From Dyadobacter subterraneus (GTDB taxonomy: Bacteria > Bacteroidota > Bacteroidia > Cytophagales > Spirosomataceae), in the NCBI RefSeq assembly GCF_015221875.1, contig NZ_JACYGY010000001.1, forward strand, positions 248,001 to 312,000: 64,000 nt of DNA, in the 5' to 3' direction. The notes under the pieces are model-generated. The model did no database searches, had not been told where the DNA came from, and saw only the letters and a program-made list of their open reading frames with translations. Below are positions 16,413-24,550 of the stretch, one piece after another. The first letter of the stretch is position 1. Each line of letters opens with the position of its first letter. The translations under genes and the position numbers were made by a program.

Positions 16413-17810
16413 TCAATTTGCTTTTTTTTGCACCAACTGGACAGAACTGTCATTGATTTCAAAGGCTTTGTTATTCAGCAAAGTAATCACTTCTGCGCCG
16501 GCCATAATTACGGGTCCATAGCCGTGTGCAGCGAATGGGCTGATTGGGCGGTGGTAATAAAATGCCGGATCAAAGCCCATTCCGGTTCCTACGCAGGTGC
16601 CTTCCACTTGTCCTTCTTTGTTGATTTTTGTTGAAACGGCGTTCCACGCCAAAAGTGTCATGGGCGCGTAAGTCAGACCGTCAATCCAGCCGTTGTTAAT
16701 TGCTTTTGCTATCGAATACGCATAAATCGCTGTGGCGGAAGTTTCAAGATAAGAATCATTTCTGTCCAGCAACTGATGCCAGAAACCTGAACCTGATTGA
16801 TACGAAGCCAAGCCTCGAACGTGCGCTTTTAGTAATTCCAAAATTTTTGGTCGTCCGGGGTGATTTATTGGCAGCACATCAAGCAATTCTACTTTTGTTA
16901 AAATGGCCCAGCCATTTGCGCGCGCCCAGTGAAATTCAGGATGTTCGGTCATGCCTTCGACCCAACCGTGCATGTATACACCTTTACTTTTATCAAACAT
17001 TCTGCCGGAAATTTGTAAAACCTGTTTTACAGCTTCGTCATAATATTTTTTATCACCCGTCAGTTTTCCCATTTGTGCCAAAGCAGGCACTGCCATGAAT
17101 AAATCATCCAGCCAGATCGTATTTGGCTGAGGCCTGTTCCTGGCAAGAGAACCGTCTTTTAACTTATGTTCTTTGTTTAAAATATAATCAATATGACTAT
17201 CAATGAGCGGACGGAAATTCCCGGTTGTTCCGGCTCTGGTTGCTTTGATCATGGCTGCGCACATGGCACCGCAGTCGTCCAGCGCATGTGGATTTACTAA
17301 TCCTCTCAAGGGTCCTGCTGTTCCCCAATCAGCATGTTCTGCACTTATCTTTTTGAAAAAAGGTACAGATTCTGCTATAAATTGAAGTCGCTTGTCCGCA
17401 TATTCTTTAAATCTTGGATCGCCGGTAACCTGACTTGCCAGAAGCATGGAAGAATAAGTAACGCCCCACTCATAACTCACAATCCGGTAATCACCTTTTT
17501 GTAAAGCTGTATTCTGATCAATTTTGGTAAGATCCGTAACTGTTTTTCCAGTTTTTGTATCGACAAAAGCAGTGGGCGTCACCTTGTTTAAATACGCATG
17601 AATACGGTTTAAATCATTGATAATATTTTCTTTTTTTACCAAACCATAAGGCACCGGATAATCCGGCTGCAACAAATGAAGCGGTGTATTGGAATCGTTT
17701 GCTTTTGTTTCATTTCTTTGGGCATCAGCATTTTGTGTTTGTACGACCAATAATGAAGAGAGGATAATTCCCTGATATATAAATTGTTTTGATAGACGTT
17801 TTACGAACAT
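16413..17810 (-). CDS. GH105/GH88-family unsaturated glucuronyl/rhamnogalacturonyl hydrolase (second copy)
   Basis: The protein has 465 aa with a signal peptide ending near QNADAQR. The GH88/105 barrel is marked by TIWLDDLFMAVPALAQMG (active-site Asp of the D-D-L-F-M motif, about residue 228), HWARANGW (about 292), and late conserved blocks GSGFWHQLLD and ETSATAIYAYSIAKAI. It removes unsaturated uronic acids from lyase-generated oligosaccharides in the periplasm. It is only distantly similar to the GH105 proteins at 3.9 kb and 27.5 kb, so different linkages or side chains may be served. Divergent from the M17 peptidase. Confidence 0.87.
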   Translation of the reverse strand: MFVKRLSKQFIYQGIILSSLLVVQTQNADAQRNETKANDSNTPLHLLQPDYPVPYGLVKKENIINDLNRIHAYLNKVTPTAFVDTKTGKTVTDLTKIDQNTALQKGDYRIVSYEWGVTYSSMLLASQVTGDPRFKEYADKRLQFIAESVPFFKKISAEHADWGTAGPLRGLVNPHALDDCGAMCAAMIKATRAGTTGNFRPLIDSHIDYILNKEHKLKDGSLARNRPQPNTIWLDDLFMAVPALAQMGKLTGDKKYYDEAVKQVLQISGRMFDKSKGVYMHGWVEGMTEHPEFHWARANGWAILTKVELLDVLPINHPGRPKILELLKAHVRGLASYQSGSGFWHQLLDRNDSYLETSATAIYAYSIAKAINNGWIDGLTYAPMTLLAWNAVSTKINKEGQVEGTCVGTGMGFDPAFYYHRPISPFAAHGYGPVIMAGAEVITLLNNKAFEINDSSVQLVQKKAN

Positions 17811-17924
17811 ATATTGTCTGGATTATTTGTCAGAAATGGTATTATTGCTTATCACAAATATGATCTTTTAAAGTTTCTTCACATTCCCGTACTCTCCTGT
17901 TTGTTTCAATAAATTGATACGAAA

Positions 17925-17956
17925 TTTAAATTAAGCGCGGACTATGCTTAGCTTTG
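17925..17956 (+). promoter_or_regulatory. Promoter of the M17 aminopeptidase gene
   Basis: TTTA (17925-17928), exactly 20 nt, then TAGCTTTG (17949-17956). This is close to the Bacteroidota consensus and gives a leader of only about 20 nt before ATG 17986. Confidence 0.6.
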
Positions 17957-17985
17957 AATTAATGCCAAACTATTAATTGAATGAT

Positions 17986-19377
17986 ATGCATTTGTTACAA
18001 ACCATAGAAGCACAAGGCAACATACTTCTACTTCGCACTTTTGAATCGGGTTCGGAGCCGGAAAATCAGCAGGTTTTTAAAGCTGAAAAAGGAGAGATCT
18101 GGTGGCCTTCGGAAAGTGAAATATGGCTGGGATTAGGAAAAACGCCGAAAATTCCTGCTATTCTAAAAATCTTCCGGTCACTTTTCTTTAAACGTAAAGA
18201 CCGTTGGCCCGAGCAAATTGTTCTGGATGCAAAAGGCAAATCTACGCAGTGGATTGAAGCAGCTGTAAATGGAATGATGCTGGGTGGCTATAACATTCAG
18301 CTTTATAAATCCGAGCCGAAAGTTTTCAGTACGTTTTTTAATGAAAGCGGTAAACTTTTCGTTTTGGTTGATCAAGTTTCAAACGAGAATGAGACTGCAA
18401 TAAATCTCGCGCATAAAACAGCATTAACCCAAATCCGTATTATGGATTTGATGAACGCACCGGGAAATTACAAATCACCGGAAATTCTAGGCGACTGGGC
18501 AATTGAATCCGGTGAAAAAAACGGATATAAGGTAACTGTTTTTGATCAGGAAAAACTGGGAGAACTTGGGATGGAAGCCCTGCTTGCTGTAAGTAAAGGA
18601 AGTGATGTTCCGCCAGTAATGATCGTGAGCGAATATAAACCTGAATCTTACCAAAAAACAATTGCGCTGGTTGGAAAAGGTGTAACTTTTGACACTGGTG
18701 GAATTTCAATAAAACCATCCACCAATATGCATTTGATGAAAAGTGACATGGGCGGTGCGGCAGCAGTTTTGGGAATGGTTGAATTGGCTGCGCAATTGAA
18801 GTTGCCAGTCAGGATTATTGGTATTATTCCTTCTACCGAAAATTCAGTGGATGGAACTTCCATGAAACCGGGCGACGTCATAAATTCCTATGCAGGAAAA
18901 ACAATTGAAGTCATTGATACAGATGCGGAAGGAAGATTAATTCTGGCTGACGGACTAAGTTATGCGGTTCGGGAATTTAATCCTGATGTAGTTATTGACC
19001 TGGCAACTTTAACCGGAAGTGTGATTCAAACACTTGGATATGAAGCAGCCGGACTTTTTTCTTCCAGTGATAATCTTGCTGCGGATTTGATAAAAGCAGG
19101 TGAAAATACGGGAGAGCGTTTGTGGCGTTTACCGATTTGGGATGAATACAAAGAAGAAATTTCTTCGGATATTGCTGATTTGAAAAATTATCACGGAAAA
19201 CCCTTCGCCGGCGCCATTGTTGCAGCCAAATTTCTGGAAGTTTTTACCGATGAACATCCCGAATGGGCGCATCTAGATATTGCCGGAATGGCTTTTGGTG
19301 AGGCCGAATTTGCTCCGGGCAGAGCCGGAACTGCTTTTGGAATCCGTTTATTAAGAGATTATTTATCAGCTTTATAA
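17986..19377 (+). CDS. M17 leucyl aminopeptidase family protein
   Basis: I use ATG 17986 rather than the in-frame TTG three codons earlier; length is 463 aa. The C-terminal catalytic domain is complete: GKGVTFDTGGISIKPS (metal-binding Lys/Asp), LMKSDMGGAAAVLG, and the signature DTDAEGRLILAD (normally NTDAEGRL, so the first Asn is Asp here). The N-terminal domain is short and divergent. M17 enzymes remove N-terminal residues from peptides in the cytosol, usually as hexamers with two metal ions. Confidence 0.9.
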   Translation: MHLLQTIEAQGNILLLRTFESGSEPENQQVFKAEKGEIWWPSESEIWLGLGKTPKIPAILKIFRSLFFKRKDRWPEQIVLDAKGKSTQWIEAAVNGMMLGGYNIQLYKSEPKVFSTFFNESGKLFVLVDQVSNENETAINLAHKTALTQIRIMDLMNAPGNYKSPEILGDWAIESGEKNGYKVTVFDQEKLGELGMEALLAVSKGSDVPPVMIVSEYKPESYQKTIALVGKGVTFDTGGISIKPSTNMHLMKSDMGGAAAVLGMVELAAQLKLPVRIIGIIPSTENSVDGTSMKPGDVINSYAGKTIEVIDTDAEGRLILADGLSYAVREFNPDVVIDLATLTGSVIQTLGYEAAGLFSSSDNLAADLIKAGENTGERLWRLPIWDEYKEEISSDIADLKNYHGKPFAGAIVAAKFLEVFTDEHPEWAHLDIAGMAFGEAEFAPGRAGTAFGIRLLRDYLSAL

Positions 19378-19478
19378 CAGCCATTTGTTTTCAAATTGAA
19401 TAATAGCTTGCTTTAATTTAAATTATTTCGGGCTATTATTCTAAATTTTAATGTGACATAAATTTAACTCAGGCTTTA

Positions 19479-19509
19479 CTTGATTAATAGCTTGTTTTTG
19501 TTAGATTTG
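19479..19509 (+). promoter_or_regulatory. Promoter of the ATP-grasp gene
   Basis: CTTG (19479-19482), 19 nt, then TAGATTTG (19502-19509), a good Bacteroidota match. The leader to ATG 19587 would be about 70 nt. Confidence 0.55.
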
Positions 19510-19586
19510 AGAAAGGAAGTTTTCCGGGCACAGTTTTTCATGGCGGGAAAATTTGACATACATACCTATCACATTAATCTACTTTT

Positions 19587-20801
19587 ATGGCGCGTCCTTT
19601 AACTTTTCTATGTATTTCCACCTATTTCAAAGGGAATGATTTTCTGAGAGCCTGCAAAAATGCAGGTAATACGGTTTACTTGTTGACGGCCAAAAAACTG
19701 GATCAGAAACCTTGGGCACGTGAATCGGTTGACGAGTTTTTTTACATAGAAGAAGGAGAGGACAAAACTTACAATATGGATGAGGTCGTAACCGGCCTTG
19801 CCTATGTGATGCGCAGCCGGATGATCGATCGGGTGGTGGCACTGGATGATTTTGATGTTGAAAAAGCATCATTGATCCGTGAATATTTCCGGATTCCCGG
19901 TATGGGACAAACCACAGGAAAATATTTTCGCGACAAACTGGCGATGCGTACCAAGGCACTGGAGTCCGGAATTTTAGTCCCAGGTTTTTGCGCTCTTTTT
20001 AATGATGATCTTATCAACCGTTTTATAGATGAACATCCGGGACCCTGGATGATCAAACCACGTTCGGAAGCGTCAGCTACGGGGATAAAAAAAATGCACA
20101 ACCGCGAAGAATTGTGGGAGACAATCCATGAACTTGGCGACAAGCGCCACGCCTATCTGGTTGAACAATTCAAACCGGGCGACGTGTATCACGTTGATTC
20201 GCTATCCATGAACGGCAGAGTTATTTTCTCCTGGAACAGCAAATATCTTGCTCCTCCATTTGATGTAGCCCATGGCGGTGGAATATTTCGTTCAGTAACT
20301 GTTCCTTTTGATTCATCAGAAGCACATGCGTTAGAAACGATTTCTATTGATGTTTTGAAAGCTTTTGGTTTGAGACACAGCGCTTCCCATACAGAAGTGA
20401 TCCGCTCGAAAGATGATGGAAAATATTATTTTCTTGAAACTTCTTCAAGAGTTGGAGGAGCGCATTTATCAGAAATGGTGGAAGCCTCTTCCGGAATTAA
20501 TTTGTGGAAGGAATGGGCGAAAATGGAAACGGCAGAAGCGAATGGCGAAAATTTTAAATTGCCGCCAGTTCGTAAAGAATATTCCGGGATTATCATTTCC
20601 CTAACCCGCCAGCAATGGCCGGATATGTCTGTTTTCAATGATCCCGAAATTGTATGGAGAATGGATGAGGAATATCATGTCGGCCTGGTTGTCCGTTCAA
20701 AGCACCGCGACAAAGTGATTGAACTTTTAGATAAATACGCAGAGATAATTCAGAACGATTATCACGCTTCTGCGCCTGCTCCGGATCGACCTTCACATTA
20801 A
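19587..20801 (+). CDS. ATP-grasp domain carboxylate ligase, unknown substrate
   Basis: The protein has 404 aa. A Rossmann-like pre-ATP-grasp region comes first (LTFLCISTYFKGNDFLRACKNAG). The ATP-grasp fold follows: KYFRDKLAMRTKALESG (about 110), the lysine in WMIKPRSEASATGI, the VEQFKPGDVYHVDSL loop, and the metal-binding YYFLETSSRVGGAHLSEM (about 280). The family joins a carboxylate to an amine or thiol via acyl phosphate. The neighbours are not biosynthetic, so the substrate cannot be inferred. It has its own promoter and a strong terminator at 20903, consistent with a one-gene unit. Confidence 0.82.
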   Translation: MARPLTFLCISTYFKGNDFLRACKNAGNTVYLLTAKKLDQKPWARESVDEFFYIEEGEDKTYNMDEVVTGLAYVMRSRMIDRVVALDDFDVEKASLIREYFRIPGMGQTTGKYFRDKLAMRTKALESGILVPGFCALFNDDLINRFIDEHPGPWMIKPRSEASATGIKKMHNREELWETIHELGDKRHAYLVEQFKPGDVYHVDSLSMNGRVIFSWNSKYLAPPFDVAHGGGIFRSVTVPFDSSEAHALETISIDVLKAFGLRHSASHTEVIRSKDDGKYYFLETSSRVGGAHLSEMVEASSGINLWKEWAKMETAEANGENFKLPPVRKEYSGIIISLTRQQWPDMSVFNDPEIVWRMDEEYHVGLVVRSKHRDKVIELLDKYAEIIQNDYHASAPAPDRPSH

Positions 20802-20902
20802 TATTTTGATTTTGAAATAGTATGTAGTAATATTAATAATTTGTAAATGAGTATATTAGTGAGAATAGTAATTCATTGATATTATTTCATGTAAACAGTT
20901 TT

Positions 20903-20950
20903 CAGGCATTCAGATTGTATTTATTTATAACAATCTGAATGCCTTTTTTA
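20903..20950 (+). terminator. Rho-independent terminator of the ATP-grasp gene
   Basis: AGGCATTCAGATTGT pairs perfectly over 15 bp with ACAATCTGAATGCCT and is followed by TTTTTT. It is one of the strongest hairpins in the window. Confidence 0.88.
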
Positions 20951-21089
20951 CATCTCCGAGCATTTGGGTAAGAGCGCAGAATTTAGAAGCAAAAATGTCA
21001 GAAGGTGAATAAGTGCAGTACTTAAAGAATTCATTTTTATAAATGTTTAACAGTACGCTTGCCATTTCTCATCTCTAACCCACATTGCT

Positions 21090-21641
21090 ATGTCGCACTT
21101 TACTAAATCACATTATCTTTTTGCCATCATCACTTTTCTCTTTTTTGGATGTAAAAAAGATGAAGAGGTAGTTCCCAAAAATATAATGACCTACGATGGT
21201 ACCGAATTTGAACTGTCGGGCGGGGTTGTCTTAAATTTTGGGCAATTATCTTCAACTCAGGGAAATGCACAAGTATTATTCCTGCATTCCTCAGGAATAA
21301 AAATTCATGAAAGTGGCGGTAAAATTGATTCAACATCGGGAATCGGTCACACACTTTATCTGGAAATATTCAGTCCGGCTTCGACAGTGTTGGGTGATGG
21401 AGAATACAATTTTGATCCTTATTATACTTATCAGGCCAAAACTTTTGGTAACGCTTATACCGTTTTTAACGCAAATTACTCCACCTCGGAAGGCGAATTT
21501 CATGAAATCATGTCGGGGAAAGTTACTGTTAAAAAAGACGGAACCGATTATACCATCACTTTCGATTGCAAAGAAGATCTGGCGGGGAAATCACTGACTG
21601 GATTTTACAAAGGGGGTTTGAAAATTTATGATGAAAAGTAG
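21090..21641 (+). CDS. Hypothetical lipoprotein
   Basis: The protein has 183 aa. The signal AIITFLFFGC (Cys at about residue 21) is followed by KKDEE, a typical Bacteroidota lipoprotein start; acidic residues right after Cys fit a lipoprotein export signal to the surface (inference). The mature part alternates Gly/Ser with hydrophobic residues (GGVVLNFGQLSS, GKVTVKKDGTDYTITF) as in an all-beta domain. No family recognised. It is convergent with the phosphatase-superfamily gene, 28 bp away. Confidence 0.65.
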   Translation: MSHFTKSHYLFAIITFLFFGCKKDEEVVPKNIMTYDGTEFELSGGVVLNFGQLSSTQGNAQVLFLHSSGIKIHESGGKIDSTSGIGHTLYLEIFSPASTVLGDGEYNFDPYYTYQAKTFGNAYTVFNANYSTSEGEFHEIMSGKVTVKKDGTDYTITFDCKEDLAGKSLTGFYKGGLKIYDEK

Positions 21642-21669
21642 GAATTATTTCCTTTGCAGGACCATCGTT

Positions 21670-22752
21670 TTATTTTGTGAATATTGAAAAAACAGGTTTC
21701 ATGGCTTCGTGTGTTTTGGGCAGATATGTAAAACCCAGAACCGCGGCCATGCTCGCTGCAAGTTGAGCCTGAAATAATTTTTCCGGTGTTTTCACTTCTC
21801 CCAAGGCCTTGGTATCCGGTCCAATGGCCGCTATCCAGATTTGTCCTGAATCCTGGATTTTTGGTCCATGAGCTGTCCATTGTTCTTTAATTAAATCACC
21901 ACGTCCATGGTCGCAGGTTAATATTAATGTCGTTTTGTTTTTATATTGAGGAATTGACTGGGCTAATTTCCATAATTTCGCAATCATGTTATCCTCAGCT
22001 TTGGCGGTTTCCAGGTATTGATCATAATTGCCCTGATGTGCAAATGCATCCGTTTCGCCGAGAGCCAGGTAAAGCACTTTGGGTTTGTAAGCCTTCAAAT
22101 ATTCTTTTGCGGCGAAATAGGTAAGCAAATCAGGTCTTTCTGTTGTTGGCTTAGATGTTAATTTCTGCATTTCATTCAACAGATTGAATTCTTTTGAGTT
22201 GAAACCCAGCGTGTCGGTATCTGAATTGATATACAATTTGCTATTGTGACGATTTAACAGATAAGGAAACAAATCCGAAGTCGCAAACACTGCCACTTTC
22301 CCTTCATAGTTTTTTTGTTTATTAATAAATTCAAGAACGTTATCTGATTTGCTTACTATCAGTCTGTTAGAACTAATGGCCGGATCTGCATAGCCAGTCA
22401 GCATTTCGCTAAAACCAGGATAAGTCATCTGAAACGGATTACTAACGTTAACTTCATTTTTCAGATTTCTGTTTCCATATATCTGCCCGTTCGTTCCCAA
22501 TGTTTTCCAAAGAAATGGGAATAACATTTCTCTTCGTTTGCTTGGATCGTTATCCCAAAACTGTTTTTGAATCCGGTTTTTGTCTTTGGTGAAAAGCGGA
22601 TTGTTGATAATGAGAGAATCGGCTCCTCCGAATATTTCCTGCCACCGCATTCCATCAAGGACCACCACAATCAGATTTTCCGTTTTTCGGGATTGTGAGA
22701 AAGTATTGGCAATTGACAATAGAAGAAATATTGGAAGCCGTAACTTTTTCAT
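21670..22752 (-). CDS. Alkaline-phosphatase-superfamily phosphoesterase/sulfatase-like enzyme, exported
   Basis: The protein has 360 aa with a signal peptide ending at NTFSQS. The superfamily metal site is visible: VVVLDGMRWQEIFGG (first Asp, about residue 33), TYPGFSEMLTGY (candidate Thr/Ser nucleophile, about 110), ETDAFAHQGNYDQY (Asp/His, about 235), TCDHGRGD (Asp-His) and a late His in TAHGP. Members hydrolyse phosphate mono- or diesters, or transfer phosphoglycerol. The exact substrate is unknown; it most resembles the type I phosphodiesterase/nucleotide pyrophosphatase group. Confidence 0.8.
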   Translation of the reverse strand: MKKLRLPIFLLLSIANTFSQSRKTENLIVVVLDGMRWQEIFGGADSLIINNPLFTKDKNRIQKQFWDNDPSKRREMLFPFLWKTLGTNGQIYGNRNLKNEVNVSNPFQMTYPGFSEMLTGYADPAISSNRLIVSKSDNVLEFINKQKNYEGKVAVFATSDLFPYLLNRHNSKLYINSDTDTLGFNSKEFNLLNEMQKLTSKPTTERPDLLTYFAAKEYLKAYKPKVLYLALGETDAFAHQGNYDQYLETAKAEDNMIAKLWKLAQSIPQYKNKTTLILTCDHGRGDLIKEQWTAHGPKIQDSGQIWIAAIGPDTKALGEVKTPEKLFQAQLAASMAAVLGFTYLPKTHEAMKPVFSIFTK

Positions 22753-23207
22753 TGTTTATTTTGAAGATAAAAATCATTAGGAATGTGCTAAACATACTAC
22801 CTTGTTTTTGGTTGTAAAGGCCATTTTACCTTCCTAAAAGTGCATTATGATATTGTGAATATTGGGTCTGCAATTTAGCCCGTGATTACTTTTTGAAAAA
22901 TCTGCGTCAGTAACTTTTATACTTTCGAATTGCAAAAGTTATGAGTTACTACGATCCGGAAATTCATCACCGTCGATCCATACGATTAGACGGGTATGAT
23001 TATTCAAAAGAAGGATTATACTTTATCACATGATGTTGTCAAGACCGCGAACCTCTCTTCGGCGAGATAACAGATGGAGAAATGATATTGAACGAAGCTG
23101 GAAAAATGATTGAGAAAGAATGGTTGAGTTTGTCTGATCGTTTCATTGATATACGGTTGCACGAATTTATCATGATGCCAAACCATTTTCATGGGATTGT
23201 GGAAATC

Positions 23208-23232
23208 GTAGGGGCGACCCTTGTGGTCGCCC
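23208..23232 (+). repeat. REP hairpin inside the transposase reading frame
   Basis: GGGCGACC-CTTGT-GGTCGCCC (23212-23232) is an eight-pair perfect stem translated in frame as GATLVVA. A second, 25-bp identical copy lies at 23609-23633. A related hairpin, GGGCAA...TTGCCC, lies at 23283-23304, also inside the frame. Confidence 0.85.
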
Positions 23233-23306
23233 AAGACCCGGAGGAGCTCCGAGCCCTAGATAGTTTACGGATAATTGAAAGAGGGCAACCACAAGGGATT
23301 GCCCCA

Positions 23307-23402
23307 ACGGATACCCCAACGGATACCCCGACGGATTGTCCAACGGATACCCCAACGGATATCCCGACGAATGCCTCAACGATTATCCTAACGAAAGCCC
23401 CA
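23307..23402 (+). repeat. Eight tandem 12-bp units encoding Thr-Asp-Thr-Pro
   Basis: The unit ACGGATACCCCA is repeated eight times with decay toward the 3' end, encoding TDTPTDTPTDCPTDTP and then degenerate versions. Unit length is a multiple of three, so the frame is kept. It begins directly after the second REP-like hairpin, whose tail ends in CCCCAACGG. Confidence 0.85.
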
Positions 23403-23608
23403 ACCATCGGAGATATAATTTCCGCCTTCAAATCCATTACCACAGTAAAGTACATCCAAGCCGTTAAAACCTCCAATTGGAAGAAATTCAATAAGAAATT
23501 ATGGCAGCGAAATTATTACGAACACATTATCAGAAATGAAATTTCATTAAATAACATCGCCAATTACATCATAGAAAACCCAAAAAGATGGCAGGAGGAT
23601 AGGTTCAG

Positions 23609-23633
23609 GTAGGGGCGACCCTTGTGGTCGCCC
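23609..23633 (+). repeat. REP hairpin directly after the transposase stop codon
   Basis: A 25-bp exact copy of the hairpin at 23208-23232. It begins within the TAG stop codon of the transposase and abuts the 28-bp tandem array. This is the expected position of a REP element linked to a RAYT gene. Confidence 0.85.
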
Positions 23634-23890
23634 GGAATTATCCAGGATGTTATTATCGCCCGGAATTATCCATGATGTTATTAATCCCGGAATTATCCGG
23701 AATGTTATTATCGCCCGGAATTATCCGGAATGTTAATAATCACCCGGAATTATCCCGAATGTTATTAATCATCCAGAATCATCCGGAATGTTATTAATCG
23801 CCGAATTATCCGGAATGTTATTAATCGCCGAATTATTTGGAATGTTATTAATCGCCCGAAAATCACCGGAATGTTGTTAATCACTAATAA
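23631..23890. repeat. Tandem array of about nine 27-29-bp units
   Basis: Units of the form CCCGGAATTATCCGG then AATGTTATTAATCG are repeated head to tail about nine times without spacers, with single-base differences and one-to-two-base indels. Each unit has a small CCGGA-ATTA-TCCGG stem. The array fills most of the 430-bp gap between the transposase and the NTF2-like gene. Confidence 0.85.
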
Positions 23891-23946
23891 ATCCGCCATC
23901 CAAATATTTTTGATAGTAAAATACTAGCCCTAAATAATTCCCGGAT

Positions 23947-24010
23947 AATAGAAAAAGGGCAACCACGAGGGATTGCCCCAACGGGAGCCCAACGATTGCC
24001 CTTTTCTATT
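23947..24010 (-). terminator. Inverted repeat, probable terminator of the uxaB/exuT operon
   Basis: AATAGAAAAAGGGCAA (left) pairs with TTGCCCTTTTCTATT (right) around a REP-like GGGCAACC...GGGATTGCCC hairpin. On the minus strand it lies 33 bp past the NTF2-like stop. It may serve as terminator and REP element at once. Confidence 0.55.
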
Positions 24011-24042
24011 ATTTAAAATGTTCCTATTTCTTCTTAAAAAAA

Positions 24043-24477
24043 TCAAGGCAATTTAAACGCCTGTCTCCCCAGCAATAACCAACTCCCTTTCACCTTCTGC
24101 CAAACATAAAGCACGCCCAGTTTAACCGGAGCAGGATCTTTTCCTTTGTTATGCGTATCGCCCATCAATTTATGACGAACGATGGCCAGGTCTCCCGAAA
24201 TTGAAATTGTCTGATCTGAAAGGTCAATACGAGTAAAATGTGATTCACCGCTTGTTATAGCCCGAACAAACTCCTTTTGATCTTCGAGATTTCCGTTTGA
24301 GTGGCCGTAAGATAAAAGGGGAGAAGTAAGTTTTGTCAATGTCGTTCCATCCGCGTCAACAATTGCTTTTCTTAATTTTTCAACCGCATCGCCAACCGCT
24401 TTTTCGTCAGCACTTTGTGCGAAGGATATCAGATTTGTGAGTAAAAAAAAGGCGGCAACAAAAAATGTTCTTTTCAT
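24043..24477 (-). CDS. Exported NTF2-like (SnoaL/DUF4440) family protein
   Basis: The protein has 144 aa. A signal peptide (MKRTFFVAAFFLLTNLISFAQS) precedes a single alpha+beta cone domain: VGDAVEKLRKAIVDAD helix, LTSPLLSYGHSNG strand and the C-terminal YVWQKVKGSWLLLGRQAF pair of strands. This is the NTF2-like fold, used as small-molecule binding or enzyme scaffold. It is the last gene of the uronate operon, 73 bp after the transporter. A role with extracellular sugar acids is an inference from position only. Confidence 0.7.
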   Translation of the reverse strand: MKRTFFVAAFFLLTNLISFAQSADEKAVGDAVEKLRKAIVDADGTTLTKLTSPLLSYGHSNGNLEDQKEFVRAITSGESHFTRIDLSDQTISISGDLAIVRHKLMGDTHNKGKDPAPVKLGVLYVWQKVKGSWLLLGRQAFKLP

Positions 24478-24550
24478 AATTTCACTAAATAATTAAGTCA
24501 TTAAAGATGTATTCAAACTTAGAACTGAAAGCCGATCGCCGACAGCCAGA

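Larger units (their letters stand above)
22941..23612 (+). pseudogene. REP-associated tyrosine transposase (RAYT, Y1/HUH), interrupted by a TGA
   Basis: From ATG 22941 the frame reads a typical RAYT start (SIRLDGYDYSKEGLYFIT), hits TGA at 23031-23033 and continues in the same frame as CCQDREPLFGEITDGEM up to TAG at 23610. Residues 1-30 and 32-223 together cover the usual length. The HUH motif is MPNHFHG (about residue 76) and the catalytic-tyrosine region is WQRNYYEHIIRNE near the C-terminus. Between them lies a variable segment built from REP hairpin DNA and eight 12-bp repeats. RAYTs handle REP/BIME palindromes as single-stranded DNA. The TGA sits where homologs have a hydrophobic residue before Cys, consistent with a recent point mutation. 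Confidence 0.82.

Noticed and set aside
23631..23890. Regular 28-bp repeats that could suggest a CRISPR array
   Set aside because: The units are directly adjacent with no unique spacers, and no cas gene is present.
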